A DNA stretch of 64,000 nt from Pseudanabaena sp. (lineage in GTDB: Bacteria > Cyanobacteriota > Cyanobacteriia > Pseudanabaenales > Pseudanabaenaceae), in assembly GCA_003249035.1 (NCBI GenBank), contig QBMK01000003.1, positions 145,917 to 209,916 on the forward strand. Direction: 5' to 3'. The notes beneath the pieces were generated by a model. It did not search any database. It was not told the origin of the DNA and worked only from the letters and a program-made list of their open reading frames with translations. This document shows positions 25,202-33,384 of the stretch, piece after piece. Positions within the stretch are counted from its first letter, which is position 1. Every line of letters starts with the position of its first letter. A program made the position numbers and the translations under genes.

Positions 25202-25861
25202 ATGGCAGTTAGAGTTAAATTTTGTATATCTATTGGTATCGCGATCGCTACCAGCCTCTTCAGTGCGATCGCCTTTACTGATGCGGCGCGACCAAATGAT
25301 GCCGACAATCAAAAATTAGGCACTGTAAGAACATTGCCCAGTCTTCAGACAAGAGCGCATCCACCGTTACAGCCTGACACTTTACATTTGGGCATGTTAG
25401 AGCCGCAGTTTTTTAAATATGCTCAGGACAATAACTGGGCTGCGATCGCAACGATTCATCGTGATGAATATACGATGCACCAGTTGCAACCAGGCGGTGA
25501 GGGCTTGTATGCGCTGCCCGATCGCAAACTAGTCTATGTAAGAGGTTTTACTGCAAATATTTATTTTGAACGAGATCGCTTGGTGGGAATTAGATTGACT
25601 CCAGATAACCGCGATCAAGCACTGACCGCGCCAGAGTTGCTGAATCTCGTTCGGGCTTGGTTTCCTGATGATGTCCTGAGTGTGATCTATCAAGTCGCGC
25701 CATCCGATCCGCGCAAGAGTATAGTCGAAACGCTAATTGGTACAATACCAAAAGCTTTTGAGCAGGATTTAGGAAAAGTCAGCTTGCCCTTTTGTCGAGC
25801 GATCGTTTTCCCCTCTCCTGTTCCTGTAAATACTTTATCGACCTGTAACTTAAATATATAG
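25202..25861 (+). CDS. Exported protein of unknown function (219 aa)
   Basis: A signal peptide is visible (residues 5-28, ISIGIAIATSLFSAIAFTDA). The mature part has a compact region (about 60-160) with FFKYAQDNNWAAIATIHRDEY, LVYVRGFTANIYFERDRLVGIRL and LLNLVRAWFPDDVLSVIY. I recognise no family; it reads like a conserved cyanobacterial lumenal or periplasmic protein. The GAGATAGCGC hairpin begins at its stop codon and separates it from trpS. Confidence 0.65.
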   Translation: MAVRVKFCISIGIAIATSLFSAIAFTDAARPNDADNQKLGTVRTLPSLQTRAHPPLQPDTLHLGMLEPQFFKYAQDNNWAAIATIHRDEYTMHQLQPGGEGLYALPDRKLVYVRGFTANIYFERDRLVGIRLTPDNRDQALTAPELLNLVRAWFPDDVLSVIYQVAPSDPRKSIVETLIGTIPKAFEQDLGKVSLPFCRAIVFPSPVPVNTLSTCNLNI

Positions 25862-25885
25862 AGATAGCGCAAAGCGCTATCTCTA
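25859..25885. terminator. Hairpin between the exported protein gene and trpS
   Basis: TAGAGATAGCGC pairs with GCGCTATCTCTA around AAA. It has no T-run. Confidence 0.5.
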
Positions 25886-25902
25886 CGATCTTAAAAAATC
25901 CC

Positions 25903-26901
25903 ATGCAAAAACGAGTTCTATCTGGCGTACAACCGACTGGCAATCTTCACATTGGCAATTATTTGGGGGCAATTCGTAACTGGGTAGAGACTCAGGCTGA
26001 TTACGAAAATTTCTTTTGTGTGGTTGATCTACATGCGATCACGGTTCCCCATGATCCGAAGACTCTAGCTAGTAACACCCGCGATATTGCCGCTCTATAT
26101 ATCGCCTGTGGCATTGATCCGAGTGTTTCTACGATTTTTGTACAGTCTCATGTTTCAGCTCATGCTGAGCTAACTTGGCTGCTTAACTGCATCACGCCGC
26201 TGAACTGGTTAGAAAGAATGATCCAATTTAAAGAAAAGGCGATCAAGCAAGGCGAAAATGTGGGTGTGGGGCTGCTGGACTACCCTGTGCTGATGGCGGC
26301 GGATATTTTGCTGTATCAAGCGGATTTAGTTCCTGTTGGTGAAGATCAAAAACAACATTTAGAATTAACTCGAGATGTGGCAGGAAGATTTAACGATCAA
26401 TTTGCGCCAGTTTTAAAAGTGCCTGAGCCATTGATTCGCAAAGAAGGGGCGCGGGTGATGAGTCTCACTGATGGCACAAAAAAAATGTCTAAGTCCGATC
26501 CTTCAGAGATGAGTCGGATTCATGTGCTAGATAAGCCCGATGAAATCACGAAAAAAATCAAGAAGTGCAAAACCGATGCGATCCGTGAGTTAGCTTTTGA
26601 TGATAGCGATCGCCCTGAAGCAAATAATCTCCTTGGTCTATACGCAATTTTTGCAAATAAAACTAAGGAACAGGTGCAAGCCGAGGCAGCGACATGGCGC
26701 GGTTGGGGTGATTTTAAGGCTGTATTAACTGATGCTGCGATCGCACATCTTGAGCCAATTCAAGCTAAGTATGATGAAGTCGTAAAAGAGTCAGGCTATC
26801 TTGATCGCGTATTACACGATGGTCGCGGAAAAGCCGCCGAGACTGCTTTTAAGACTTTAAATGCTGTTAAAGATGCAATGGGGTATTTACGACCAATTTA
26901 A
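25903..26901 (+). CDS. trpS: Tryptophanyl-tRNA synthetase
   Basis: Class I aminoacyl-tRNA synthetase signatures are clear: SGVQPTGNLHIGNYLGA, the Trp-pocket region with DLVPVGEDQKQHLELTRD, and KMSKSDPS. At 332 residues it is of the usual compact bacterial length. It charges tRNA-Trp in the cytosol. It starts 41 nt after the stop of the upstream exported-protein gene. Confidence 0.97.
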   Translation: MQKRVLSGVQPTGNLHIGNYLGAIRNWVETQADYENFFCVVDLHAITVPHDPKTLASNTRDIAALYIACGIDPSVSTIFVQSHVSAHAELTWLLNCITPLNWLERMIQFKEKAIKQGENVGVGLLDYPVLMAADILLYQADLVPVGEDQKQHLELTRDVAGRFNDQFAPVLKVPEPLIRKEGARVMSLTDGTKKMSKSDPSEMSRIHVLDKPDEITKKIKKCKTDAIRELAFDDSDRPEANNLLGLYAIFANKTKEQVQAEAATWRGWGDFKAVLTDAAIAHLEPIQAKYDEVVKESGYLDRVLHDGRGKAAETAFKTLNAVKDAMGYLRPI

Positions 26902-26954
26902 ATATAGATATTGCTATAGATTGAAACGTAACGAGAAAACTTACCCTTCAATGT

Positions 26955-27010
26955 TATGGCTTACCAATTCTCAAAAGTATAGACATACTTTTGAGAATTG
27001 GTAAGCCATA
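26955..27010. repeat. Perfect 26-bp inverted repeat related to the bipartite element
   Basis: 26955-26980 pairs perfectly with 26985-27010 around AGAC. The core TTACCAATTCTCAAAAGTAT resembles the first stem of the bipartite elements, but the second stem is absent. Confidence 0.7.
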
Positions 27011-27159
27011 GCGAGTTTTTTAAATTATCAAAATAGCAATTGCTAGCTTCTTGAAAGATATTTGTACGCTTTTCAAAGGTTAAGATGTATTGAGGGAACT
27101 TGTTCCTCAATATGCCTTGAAGTAACCTGTATAAGTCCTATCGCTCACAAAGAATTTGT

Positions 27160-27540
27160 ATGCAAAATGCAATTAACTGGTTTGAGATCCCTGCGACTGA
27201 CTTTGATCGTGCAGTCGCCTTTTATAGCAGCGTGCTGGCAATGGATATCCAAAAGGCAGAATTTATGGGAGAGCCACAGGCTTTCTTTCCTATGGATCAA
27301 GAAAGCGTTGGTGGTGCGATCGTCAAAAGCGATCGCTTAACGCCTTCCACAACTGGTACTTTGATCTACCTAAATCTAGGTTCTGTTGAGAACTTAGAAC
27401 AAGCCCTCGAACGGGTAGAATCCAATGGCGGCAAAGTTTGCATGCCAAAAACCGATATTGGTGACCCAGGTTTTATCGGACTGATTCTCGATACCGAAGG
27501 CAATTCCATTGGGCTTCACGCACTAAAGCCCAATGAATAA
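27160..27540 (+). CDS. VOC-family (glyoxalase-like) protein
   Basis: A 126-residue vicinal-oxygen-chelate fold protein: INWFEIPATDFDRAVAFYSSVL, a central beta hairpin, LIYLNLGSVENLEQALERVESNGG, GFIGLILDTEGNSIGLHA. The family binds a divalent metal. Members of this short class are often annotated as glyoxalase/bleomycin-resistance proteins without a known substrate. The ATG at 27160 begins exactly at the domain. Confidence 0.85.
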   Translation: MQNAINWFEIPATDFDRAVAFYSSVLAMDIQKAEFMGEPQAFFPMDQESVGGAIVKSDRLTPSTTGTLIYLNLGSVENLEQALERVESNGGKVCMPKTDIGDPGFIGLILDTEGNSIGLHALKPNE

Positions 27541-27541
27541 T

Positions 27542-27572
27542 AAAAAAAGCGGTGCGAAGCACCGCTTTTTTT
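27542..27572. terminator. Bidirectional terminator between VOC and trmB
   Basis: AAAAAAAGCGGTGC pairs with GCACCGCTTTTTTT around GAA, between two convergent genes. Confidence 0.88.
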
Positions 27573-27584
27573 ATGAGAAACAGT

Positions 27585-28295
27585 CTATTTTCGTTTGAAA
27601 TAAACTCGATAAACTGGCAGACCTTGAGAGATCACTGAACTTTCGCGCTCTGTGGGAATATGATCGGGGAAAATCGAGTCATCAGCAAAGTTGCCCGTGC
27701 CAGCCAGATTACTGAAATTATCATTTGCATCGAAATGTTGACGCATATCTTCAGCCACTTCCAAAACATCTGACTGCAAAAATACATCGGCATTAGGCAC
27801 AAGTAACTCTGCTAAAGTCGCCACTAATTCGGGTTGGACGGCTCGGCGTTTTTGTTGGCGACGCTTAAACCAAGGATCGGGAAATTGGACTGTGACTTCA
27901 TGCAATGAGCCTTTAGCTAATAGCCCTGCTAGCGACACATTGGCATTGCAAAAAATGTAATGCAGATTTTTTAAATCCAATTCATCGCGGACTTCATTGC
28001 AGCGATCGACTAGCGGCTCCCGAATTTCTAAACCCAAAAAATTCCAATCTGGTTTGAGTTGCGCCATCTGCAAAATATAGCGTCCCCTTGCCGATCCAAT
28101 ATCCAGACTTAGTGGCTTTGTCCAATCTGCATAAACTTCTGTCCAGATTGGTGGCGCGATCGCAACGCTATATTTTTTGGCCAATGGATTAACGTGTTCA
28201 CGTACACGCGCTCGCCGCGACACATTTTCATTGCTAATGTTGACAATGATTTCGGGTGTGGATGGATTGGGTTGGAGCGTTGAGGAGTCTTGCAT
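27585..28295 (-). CDS. trmB: tRNA (guanine-N7)-methyltransferase
   Basis: The class I methyltransferase that makes m7G46 in tRNA. It shows LDIGSARGRYILQMA (SAM-binding motif I), NFLGLEIREPLVDRC, NVSLAGLL, the family signature VQFPDPWFKRRQQKRR, and FLQSDVLEVAEDM. The start carries about 50 residues before the domain, a little longer than the minimal family. It converges with the VOC gene. Confidence 0.93.
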   Translation of the reverse strand: MQDSSTLQPNPSTPEIIVNISNENVSRRARVREHVNPLAKKYSVAIAPPIWTEVYADWTKPLSLDIGSARGRYILQMAQLKPDWNFLGLEIREPLVDRCNEVRDELDLKNLHYIFCNANVSLAGLLAKGSLHEVTVQFPDPWFKRRQQKRRAVQPELVATLAELLVPNADVFLQSDVLEVAEDMRQHFDANDNFSNLAGTGNFADDSIFPDHIPTERESSVISQGLPVYRVYFKRK

Positions 28296-28461
28296 AGTCT
28301 TTAAGAATACATCAGATAGAAGCTATGGTGCTTCGCGCCGCACCTTCTATCTCGTCCAAGCAACTAACAAAAAAAGACTTTTGGTTTTTGGTAAACACTT
28401 TTGATCCCTGCACTGCGATATATCTGTATAAATCTAAAAATTTACCAATTTATTTATCGCT

Positions 28462-29484
28462 ATGCCTGTCGCGGATAGGAATCTAGAGCATGTTTCCAGT
28501 ATGTCAGATTACCTTTTTCCCATCACCTATTCCACACTTGCCCCGCAAGCATTGGTTGATCGCGTGCTGTGCCGCTATGACGTTGGCGAAATTACCAGTT
28601 GTGTATTCTGGATGCGAGGACTGAGTGACATTTATCTAGTTGAAGCAGGCAATCAGCGCTATGTCCTGAGAGTTTCCCACGCCCATTGGCGTTCTAAGGC
28701 CGAAATCGAATTTGAATTAGAATTATTAGCTTTTTTACACAAAAATTATATTCCTGTTGCCTATCCCCTCACAACTAATGATGGACAACTTGCGATCGAG
28801 ATTCCAGCCCTTGAAGGTAAACGCTATGCTGCTTTATTTACTTATGCCGCAGGGCAAGTTGCGATCGGGGATCTGAATAAAGCACAAGCGCAAAAACTAG
28901 GAGAGACTTTAGCAAGGCTCCATGGTGCTGCCCAAAACTTTAACTGTCATATCGATCGCCCCCATTTGACGATCGAATATTTACTAGATGACTCACTACA
29001 TGACTTGTCACCGTTTTTGCGTGGTTCAGCGCGATCATATATGAATGATGCGATCGCCCAAATCAAAGAACAAATCTGTCATCTTCCCCAAACTTTCCCA
29101 ATGTGGAGTGTTTGCTGGGGAGATCCGCATAGTGGCAATGTCCATTTTACTGAAAATAACGAGATCACCCTATTTGATTTTGATCAATGTGGTTATGGTT
29201 GGCGAGCATTTGACATTGCCAAGTTTCTGCAAGTGACCTCGCAAGCGGGCATTAGCCCCAATGTTCGCAGGGCTTTTTTGGAAGGCTATCAGTCCGTCCA
29301 ATCTCTTCATGAAGTAGAACTGCGATGTTTGCAGCCATTAATTCAGGTCGCGCAGATTTGGTCATGGGCAATTAGTGTCAAATCCGCGATCGTACACAAT
29401 CACAGCAAACTCGATCATAGTTACTTCCACCATCGTCTAGAGCATTTTAAAATGTTGCGATCGCCCGATTGGAAACCTTTTTAA
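28462..29484 (+). CDS. Aminoglycoside-phosphotransferase-like kinase (SrkA/homoserine-kinase-II type)
   Basis: A protein-kinase-like fold of 340 residues. The N-lobe has IYLVEAGNQRYVLRVSHAHWR with the Lys/Arg region. The catalytic loop is WGDPHSGNVHF, and the metal Asp is in ITLFDFDQCGYGWRAFDIAKFL. The family phosphorylates small hydroxyl compounds or protein Ser/Thr. The substrate here is unknown. A second ATG at 28501 (MSDYLFPIT) is a possible start. Confidence 0.8.
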   Translation: MPVADRNLEHVSSMSDYLFPITYSTLAPQALVDRVLCRYDVGEITSCVFWMRGLSDIYLVEAGNQRYVLRVSHAHWRSKAEIEFELELLAFLHKNYIPVAYPLTTNDGQLAIEIPALEGKRYAALFTYAAGQVAIGDLNKAQAQKLGETLARLHGAAQNFNCHIDRPHLTIEYLLDDSLHDLSPFLRGSARSYMNDAIAQIKEQICHLPQTFPMWSVCWGDPHSGNVHFTENNEITLFDFDQCGYGWRAFDIAKFLQVTSQAGISPNVRRAFLEGYQSVQSLHEVELRCLQPLIQVAQIWSWAISVKSAIVHNHSKLDHSYFHHRLEHFKMLRSPDWKPF

Positions 29485-29520
29485 TTTAGAACAATGCTCG
29501 AATTACAGCGCTTTGCGCTA

Positions 29521-29571
29521 AAACCCAAAAGAGAATGGCGGCGCGAAGCGCCGCCATTCTCTTTTGGGTTT
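29521..29571. terminator. Perfect 24-bp hairpin with GGCGGCGC-GAA-GCGCCGCC core
   Basis: 29521-29544 pairs with 29548-29571 without mismatch. The core is the same as in the hairpin at 47758-47812, while the middle of the arms differs. Confidence 0.6.
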
Positions 29572-29661
29572 TATGCAGGAACCGTTAACAAGGCTGACTA
29601 TAATTGAGATTTAATAGTTATTAACAAAAGAAAACCTATCTCAAACTATTCTTAGTAAATC

Positions 29662-30156
29662 ATGAAATATTGGCAATTTATCACCAGCATCATCTTAGCC
29701 ACAGTCATATTTTTAAGCCCATGCCCAGTACAAGCTGCTAGCTCCTCTAGTGTCACTGGTTCAATTCTCAATAAAGTAGAAGGTGAGGATTTCTCTGGAA
29801 AGAACTTAATTCGGGCTGAATTTACTAGCACCACCTTAAAGGATGCAAATTTTACGAATGCTGATTTACGAGGCGCACTCTTCAATGGTGTTTTATTAGA
29901 TGGAGCCAATCTTCATGGTAGTGATTTTAGTTCGGGAATAGCCTATGTCACGAGATTTAAGAATGTTGATTTGAGTGATGCAATTTTAGTTGATACCAAT
30001 ATGTTGCGATCGACCTTTGACAACGTAGATGTCACTGGTGCTGACTTCACCAATGCTCTGATCGATGTTCAGCAATTAAAAAAACTCTGCACTAATGCCT
30101 CTGGCACAAACCTTAAAACAGGTGTTGATACTCGCGAATCTCTGGGCTGTAAATAA
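29662..30156 (+). CDS. Exported pentapeptide-repeat protein
   Basis: A signal peptide (ITSIILATVIFLSPCPVQAA) precedes about 18 pentapeptide units of the A(D/N)LXX type, such as LIRAEFTSTTLKDANFTNADLRG and LLDGANLHGSDFSSG. These form a right-handed quadrilateral beta helix. Such small proteins occur in the thylakoid lumen of cyanobacteria and plants, with unclear function. A terminator shared with kaiC follows. Confidence 0.85.
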   Translation: MKYWQFITSIILATVIFLSPCPVQAASSSSVTGSILNKVEGEDFSGKNLIRAEFTSTTLKDANFTNADLRGALFNGVLLDGANLHGSDFSSGIAYVTRFKNVDLSDAILVDTNMLRSTFDNVDVTGADFTNALIDVQQLKKLCTNASGTNLKTGVDTRESLGCK

Positions 30157-30186
30157 AAAAAGGAGCGCACCGCGCTCCTTTTTTTT
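30155..30186. terminator. Bidirectional terminator between the pentapeptide gene and kaiC
   Basis: AAAAAAAGGAGCGC pairs with GCGCTCCTTTTTTT around ACC, between two convergent genes. Confidence 0.88.
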
Positions 30187-31756
30187 ATTCTAAAGGTTCA
30201 GCTGATACACCTCGAATGATCCGCGACAGCTCAGATTTTTCGTCTACTGATACTCGCGTTGGCGATCCACTCAAAATCCGCTCGAAACCTTGGAATGAAT
30301 CCTTGATTTGTGCACCTTCATCGGTAATTACATATTCACGAATACGGCTGTCGTGGCGCGATCCCCGCATTTTAAATACATTAACTGCACGAGACATTTG
30401 TCCACGAATTTCTACATATTGCAACAAAATAATCGTGTCTGTAATTGTAGAAATATGTGACTCTGTAATCGAATGCGAACCCATGAATTGATCGGTGGTG
30501 TTTGTAAATAAGCCAGTAATTTCTTCTTGCTTGACATAGCCTGTTAGCCCAATTACAAATTGACGGAAGGTGTTATTGCTTACACCTCTAGCCAATGCTG
30601 AGAGTGAGTCGATCGCAATACGGGATGGCTTGAATGTTTCGATTTCCGACTTAATTACCTGTAAATGATCCTCCAATCCAGAGGACTCAGGGTAAACACA
30701 GATAATTTTTAGTAAGCCAGAACTTTCCCATTTATCGAAATCAGTTCCCCAAGATGAAGCATTGCGCGTAAGCTGTTGGCGCGACTCTTCATAGGCAAAC
30801 AAAATTGCGCGTTCGCCACTTTCGCAACCATTTTCAATAAACTTACTTACCATTAGGGTTTTACCCGTGCCAGTTGCCCCAGTGGTAAGAATGATCGAAT
30901 CTTTGAAATAACCACCACCGCACATTTCATCAAGTGTAGAGATACCCGAGGAGACTCTAGTATTAGAAGATTTTTGCGTAAGTCGCATTGCGCCCAAGGG
31001 AAATATATTGATTCCTTTGGTTGTCATCGTAAATGGGAATTCGCCCTTCATATGGGTTGTTCCACGCAGTTTAAGAATTTCGGCAGTGCGATGGCGACGC
31101 TCACCATCCAAGACATTTCTTAAGATAATTACATTATCGGAAACAAATTCTTCTACCCCAAATCTTGCCACAGGTCCATATTCTAGTTCTCGCTCAGTGG
31201 TCATGACTGTGGTCACGCCTAAGGACTTAAGGCGAGCAATAATACGGAATATTTCGCGTCGGACTAGTCCAAGGGAATCGTATTGCTGAAAGATAGCGGT
31301 CATAGAATCAATAGAGATTCGTTTCGCCTTGTATTTGATAATTGCGTATTGAATGCGCTCGATCAGCGCTGACAAATCAAAATCACCAACAACTTCTTGC
31401 CCTTCAGGATCGGGAGAAGCATCGAGAATAAATAATCTACCTTGATCGATTAGTTCTTGGAGATCCCAATTAAAGCTATGGGCATTTTTGATAATGTCAG
31501 AAGGCGACTCTTCAAAGGTAACAAATACGCCATGCTCGTCTAAACCTGTAATGCCGTTATAGAGAAACTGCATGGCTAATAGAGTTTTGCCAGTTCCAGA
31601 TGTACCGCTGACAAGAGTCGATCGCCCTTTGGGTAAGCCCCCATGAGTGATATCATCTAACCCCTCAATCATGGTGCGTAACTTCTGCACACCTAGCTCT
31701 TGTCTTTTAGTATCGTTACTATTGTCGTTATTTTTTTCGATTGATGAGCTAGTCAT
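30185..31756 (-). CDS. kaiC: Circadian clock ATPase/kinase KaiC
   Basis: KaiC is the hexameric double-RecA ATPase whose phosphorylation cycle is the clock. Walker A GTSGTGKT is at 51-58 in CI and GATGTGKT lies in CII; the catalytic acid pairs are in FEESPSDI and YEESRQQL. The phosphorylated Ser-Thr pair is in [10 protein letters not shown] (about residues 436-437). The C-terminal A-loop [20 protein letters not shown] is retained with a short tail. The ATG at 31756 overlaps the kaiB stop by 8 nt (ATGACTAG), so translation is coupled; an in-frame TTG at 31762 is less likely. The length of 523 aa is close to the usual 519. Confidence 0.97.
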   Translation of the reverse strand: MTSSSIEKNNDNSNDTKRQELGVQKLRTMIEGLDDITHGGLPKGRSTLVSGTSGTGKTLLAMQFLYNGITGLDEHGVFVTFEESPSDIIKNAHSFNWDLQELIDQGRLFILDASPDPEGQEVVGDFDLSALIERIQYAIIKYKAKRISIDSMTAIFQQYDSLGLVRREIFRIIARLKSLGVTTVMTTERELEYGPVARFGVEEFVSDNVIILRNVLDGERRHRTAEILKLRGTTHMKGEFPFTMTTKGINIFPLGAMRLTQKSSNTRVSSGISTLDEMCGGGYFKDSIILTTGATGTGKTLMVSKFIENGCESGERAILFAYEESRQQLTRNASSWGTDFDKWESSGLLKIICVYPESSGLEDHLQVIKSEIETFKPSRIAIDSLSALARGVSNNTFRQFVIGLTGYVKQEEITGLFTNTTDQFMGSHSITESHISTITDTIILLQYVEIRGQMSRAVNVFKMRGSRHDSRIREYVITDEGAQIKDSFQGFERILSGSPTRVSVDEKSELSRIIRGVSAEPLE

Positions 31757-32048
31757 TACCAATTAATTCCTCATATAGTAGATCTAGTCCGATTAATACT
31801 TTTTCTCGGTCAGACAGATCGCCAATAATTTTTCTAACTGGTGGTGGTAAAACCTTTGCTAAGGTGGGAGTGGCAAGGATTTTATCTTCTTCAGCTAGTT
31901 GCGGATTTTTAAGCACATCAATGACTTTCAATGTATAAACCCCTTGAAACTCTTTCTCAAGGATATCGTTAAGCATTTTCAGCGCTCTTACCGAATTTGG
32001 CGTATTGCCTGCGACATAAAGTTTTAGGACGTAAGTTTTACGAATCAT
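31749..32048 (-). CDS. kaiB: Circadian clock protein KaiB
   Basis: The 99-residue thioredoxin-like fold-switching protein binds the CI ring of phosphorylated KaiC and sequesters KaiA. Family positions are clear: [51 protein letters not shown], and [20 protein letters not shown]. It is co-transcribed with kaiC. The 291-bp gap upstream to kaiA is long enough for a separate kaiBC promoter, as known from other cyanobacteria. Confidence 0.97.
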   Translation of the reverse strand: MIRKTYVLKLYVAGNTPNSVRALKMLNDILEKEFQGVYTLKVIDVLKNPQLAEEDKILATPTLAKVLPPPVRKIIGDLSDREKVLIGLDLLYEELIGND

Positions 32049-32339
32049 TTCATTAATTGTGGTTGCATCGGCTATTTATAACGTATCTCTTAAACTTCTA
32101 TAGAATAAATCTTTGCATTTACTCCTGTGCCATAGGGGCATGTAACGAAAGTGTAGACAAAATATGTGCGGAGCTTAAGAACTTAATGATAGACCAATCA
32201 ACTCTAAGTGACATTCAAGCAATAAATGCCCCAAATAAATCCCAAAATTGATGTGATTGGCGAATCCCGCCGCACCAATTTTAAGATCAATTCTTCAAAG
32301 GAGGTCGATAACATCGTGAATATTTATGTCAATGTATTT
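32049..32339. promoter_or_regulatory. kaiA-kaiB spacer, probable kaiBC promoter region
   Basis: 291 bp on the minus-strand path between kaiA and kaiB. It contains a degenerate copy (about 32204-32295) of a repeat that is also seen at about 48800-48889. No hexamer pair is called. Confidence 0.45.
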
Positions 32340-33221
32340 TTAAGAACGAGGAATAGATCGCCGATATAGCTCACACAAATGGGCAATCATGTCAATTAGC
32401 GTAATTCGATAGTCTAGTAAAATTTCATCGTTTCGACCTTCTAGCCTCAATTGTTTAACAAATTCATCCATCAGTTCTATATGAATTTCTAGAACCTGCG
32501 AGACAGAGATATCTGCAAAAAATGAGAGGTTAACAAATTCATCAATCTTCTGATTTAACCCCTCATTCTTTTCTAAAAAGTATTCTAGGATGATCGACCT
32601 ATATATGTTTTTTAAGCGATCGCTATATTCTTTCCTATCTTCCTGAGATAGGTTCCGCAAAAATAACCGTGAATCGCGTTTGTAATACACCCCCAAATAC
32701 CCCAATCTCTCATTGAGTTTATCAGCTAGCCTTTGTTGTTGCACGCTCAAAGATTCGGAAGCATCATTGTCAGGAATATTGACATAGACTTGATGCCTAA
32801 CTTGTGGAGAAATCTTGATAAAAGTGGCGAGCGCTTGATCGATAATTGTTGAGAGGTCTTGAAGCTGCTCAAAATTAATACTGATGATGGCTCGATAAAA
32901 GTCTTTTGACTCACTTTGTTCATAGAGAGACTCGCTTTGCTCATAATTATCTTCTAGAACTAAGATGGTGGGCATAAAAATGTTTAACATGCCAAGTTGC
33001 TCAACGACACCCTTGACATCTCTAATAACATTTTTGAATATAACTAAACAATCTTGGGCATTTTCAGGATTAGTTAATAAACTTACAAGTGCTTCTAAGT
33101 CGGAAACAACCTTAACGGTGTATCGATCCACAGGCAAAAAATTTTCGATAGTGGATTTTGTTTGGTTGACATTAGTTTCAGCCACCAAACAGCATACTTG
33201 TAGATTGGACAGAACAGGCAC
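32340..33221 (-). CDS. kaiA: Circadian clock protein KaiA
   Basis: Full-length KaiA, which stimulates KaiC autophosphorylation. Residues 1-135 form the pseudo-receiver domain (LQVCCLVAETNVNQTK; QDCLVIFKNV in place of a phospho-Asp). The C-terminal four-helix KaiC-binding domain (about 170-290) has RLADKLNERLGYLGVYYKRD, LFLRNLSQEDRKEY and MDEFVKQLRLEGRNDEILLDYR. Residues near 93-106 contain a duplicated heptad (YEQSESL, YEQSESK), an in-frame tandem duplication. At 293 aa it is slightly longer than the 284-aa reference. It has its own upstream region shared with a divergent kinase gene. Confidence 0.95.
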   Translation of the reverse strand: MPVLSNLQVCCLVAETNVNQTKSTIENFLPVDRYTVKVVSDLEALVSLLTNPENAQDCLVIFKNVIRDVKGVVEQLGMLNIFMPTILVLEDNYEQSESLYEQSESKDFYRAIISINFEQLQDLSTIIDQALATFIKISPQVRHQVYVNIPDNDASESLSVQQQRLADKLNERLGYLGVYYKRDSRLFLRNLSQEDRKEYSDRLKNIYRSIILEYFLEKNEGLNQKIDEFVNLSFFADISVSQVLEIHIELMDEFVKQLRLEGRNDEILLDYRITLIDMIAHLCELYRRSIPRS

Positions 33222-33384
33222 AGGCTATTGGCGGCTAGAATGGCTTGAATTTTATCTTAAGCTTTATTTTCGCACTTAAATTGCGAAATTATGTGAAATT
33301 GGAGATTGTACTGTGTTTATAAATTTATAAGCTGTTAGTGACAATTCAGTTTTTATTAAGTATAACCCGCAAGGGTTGCAGTAT

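Noticed and set aside
27062-27340. 92-codon frame before and overlapping the VOC gene
   Set aside because: It overlaps the VOC gene in another frame, and the VOC frame has clear domain features.
30185-33221. kai locus as something novel in itself
   Set aside because: kaiA, kaiB and kaiC are canonical in order, length and motifs; only the neighbouring kinase is worth reporting.
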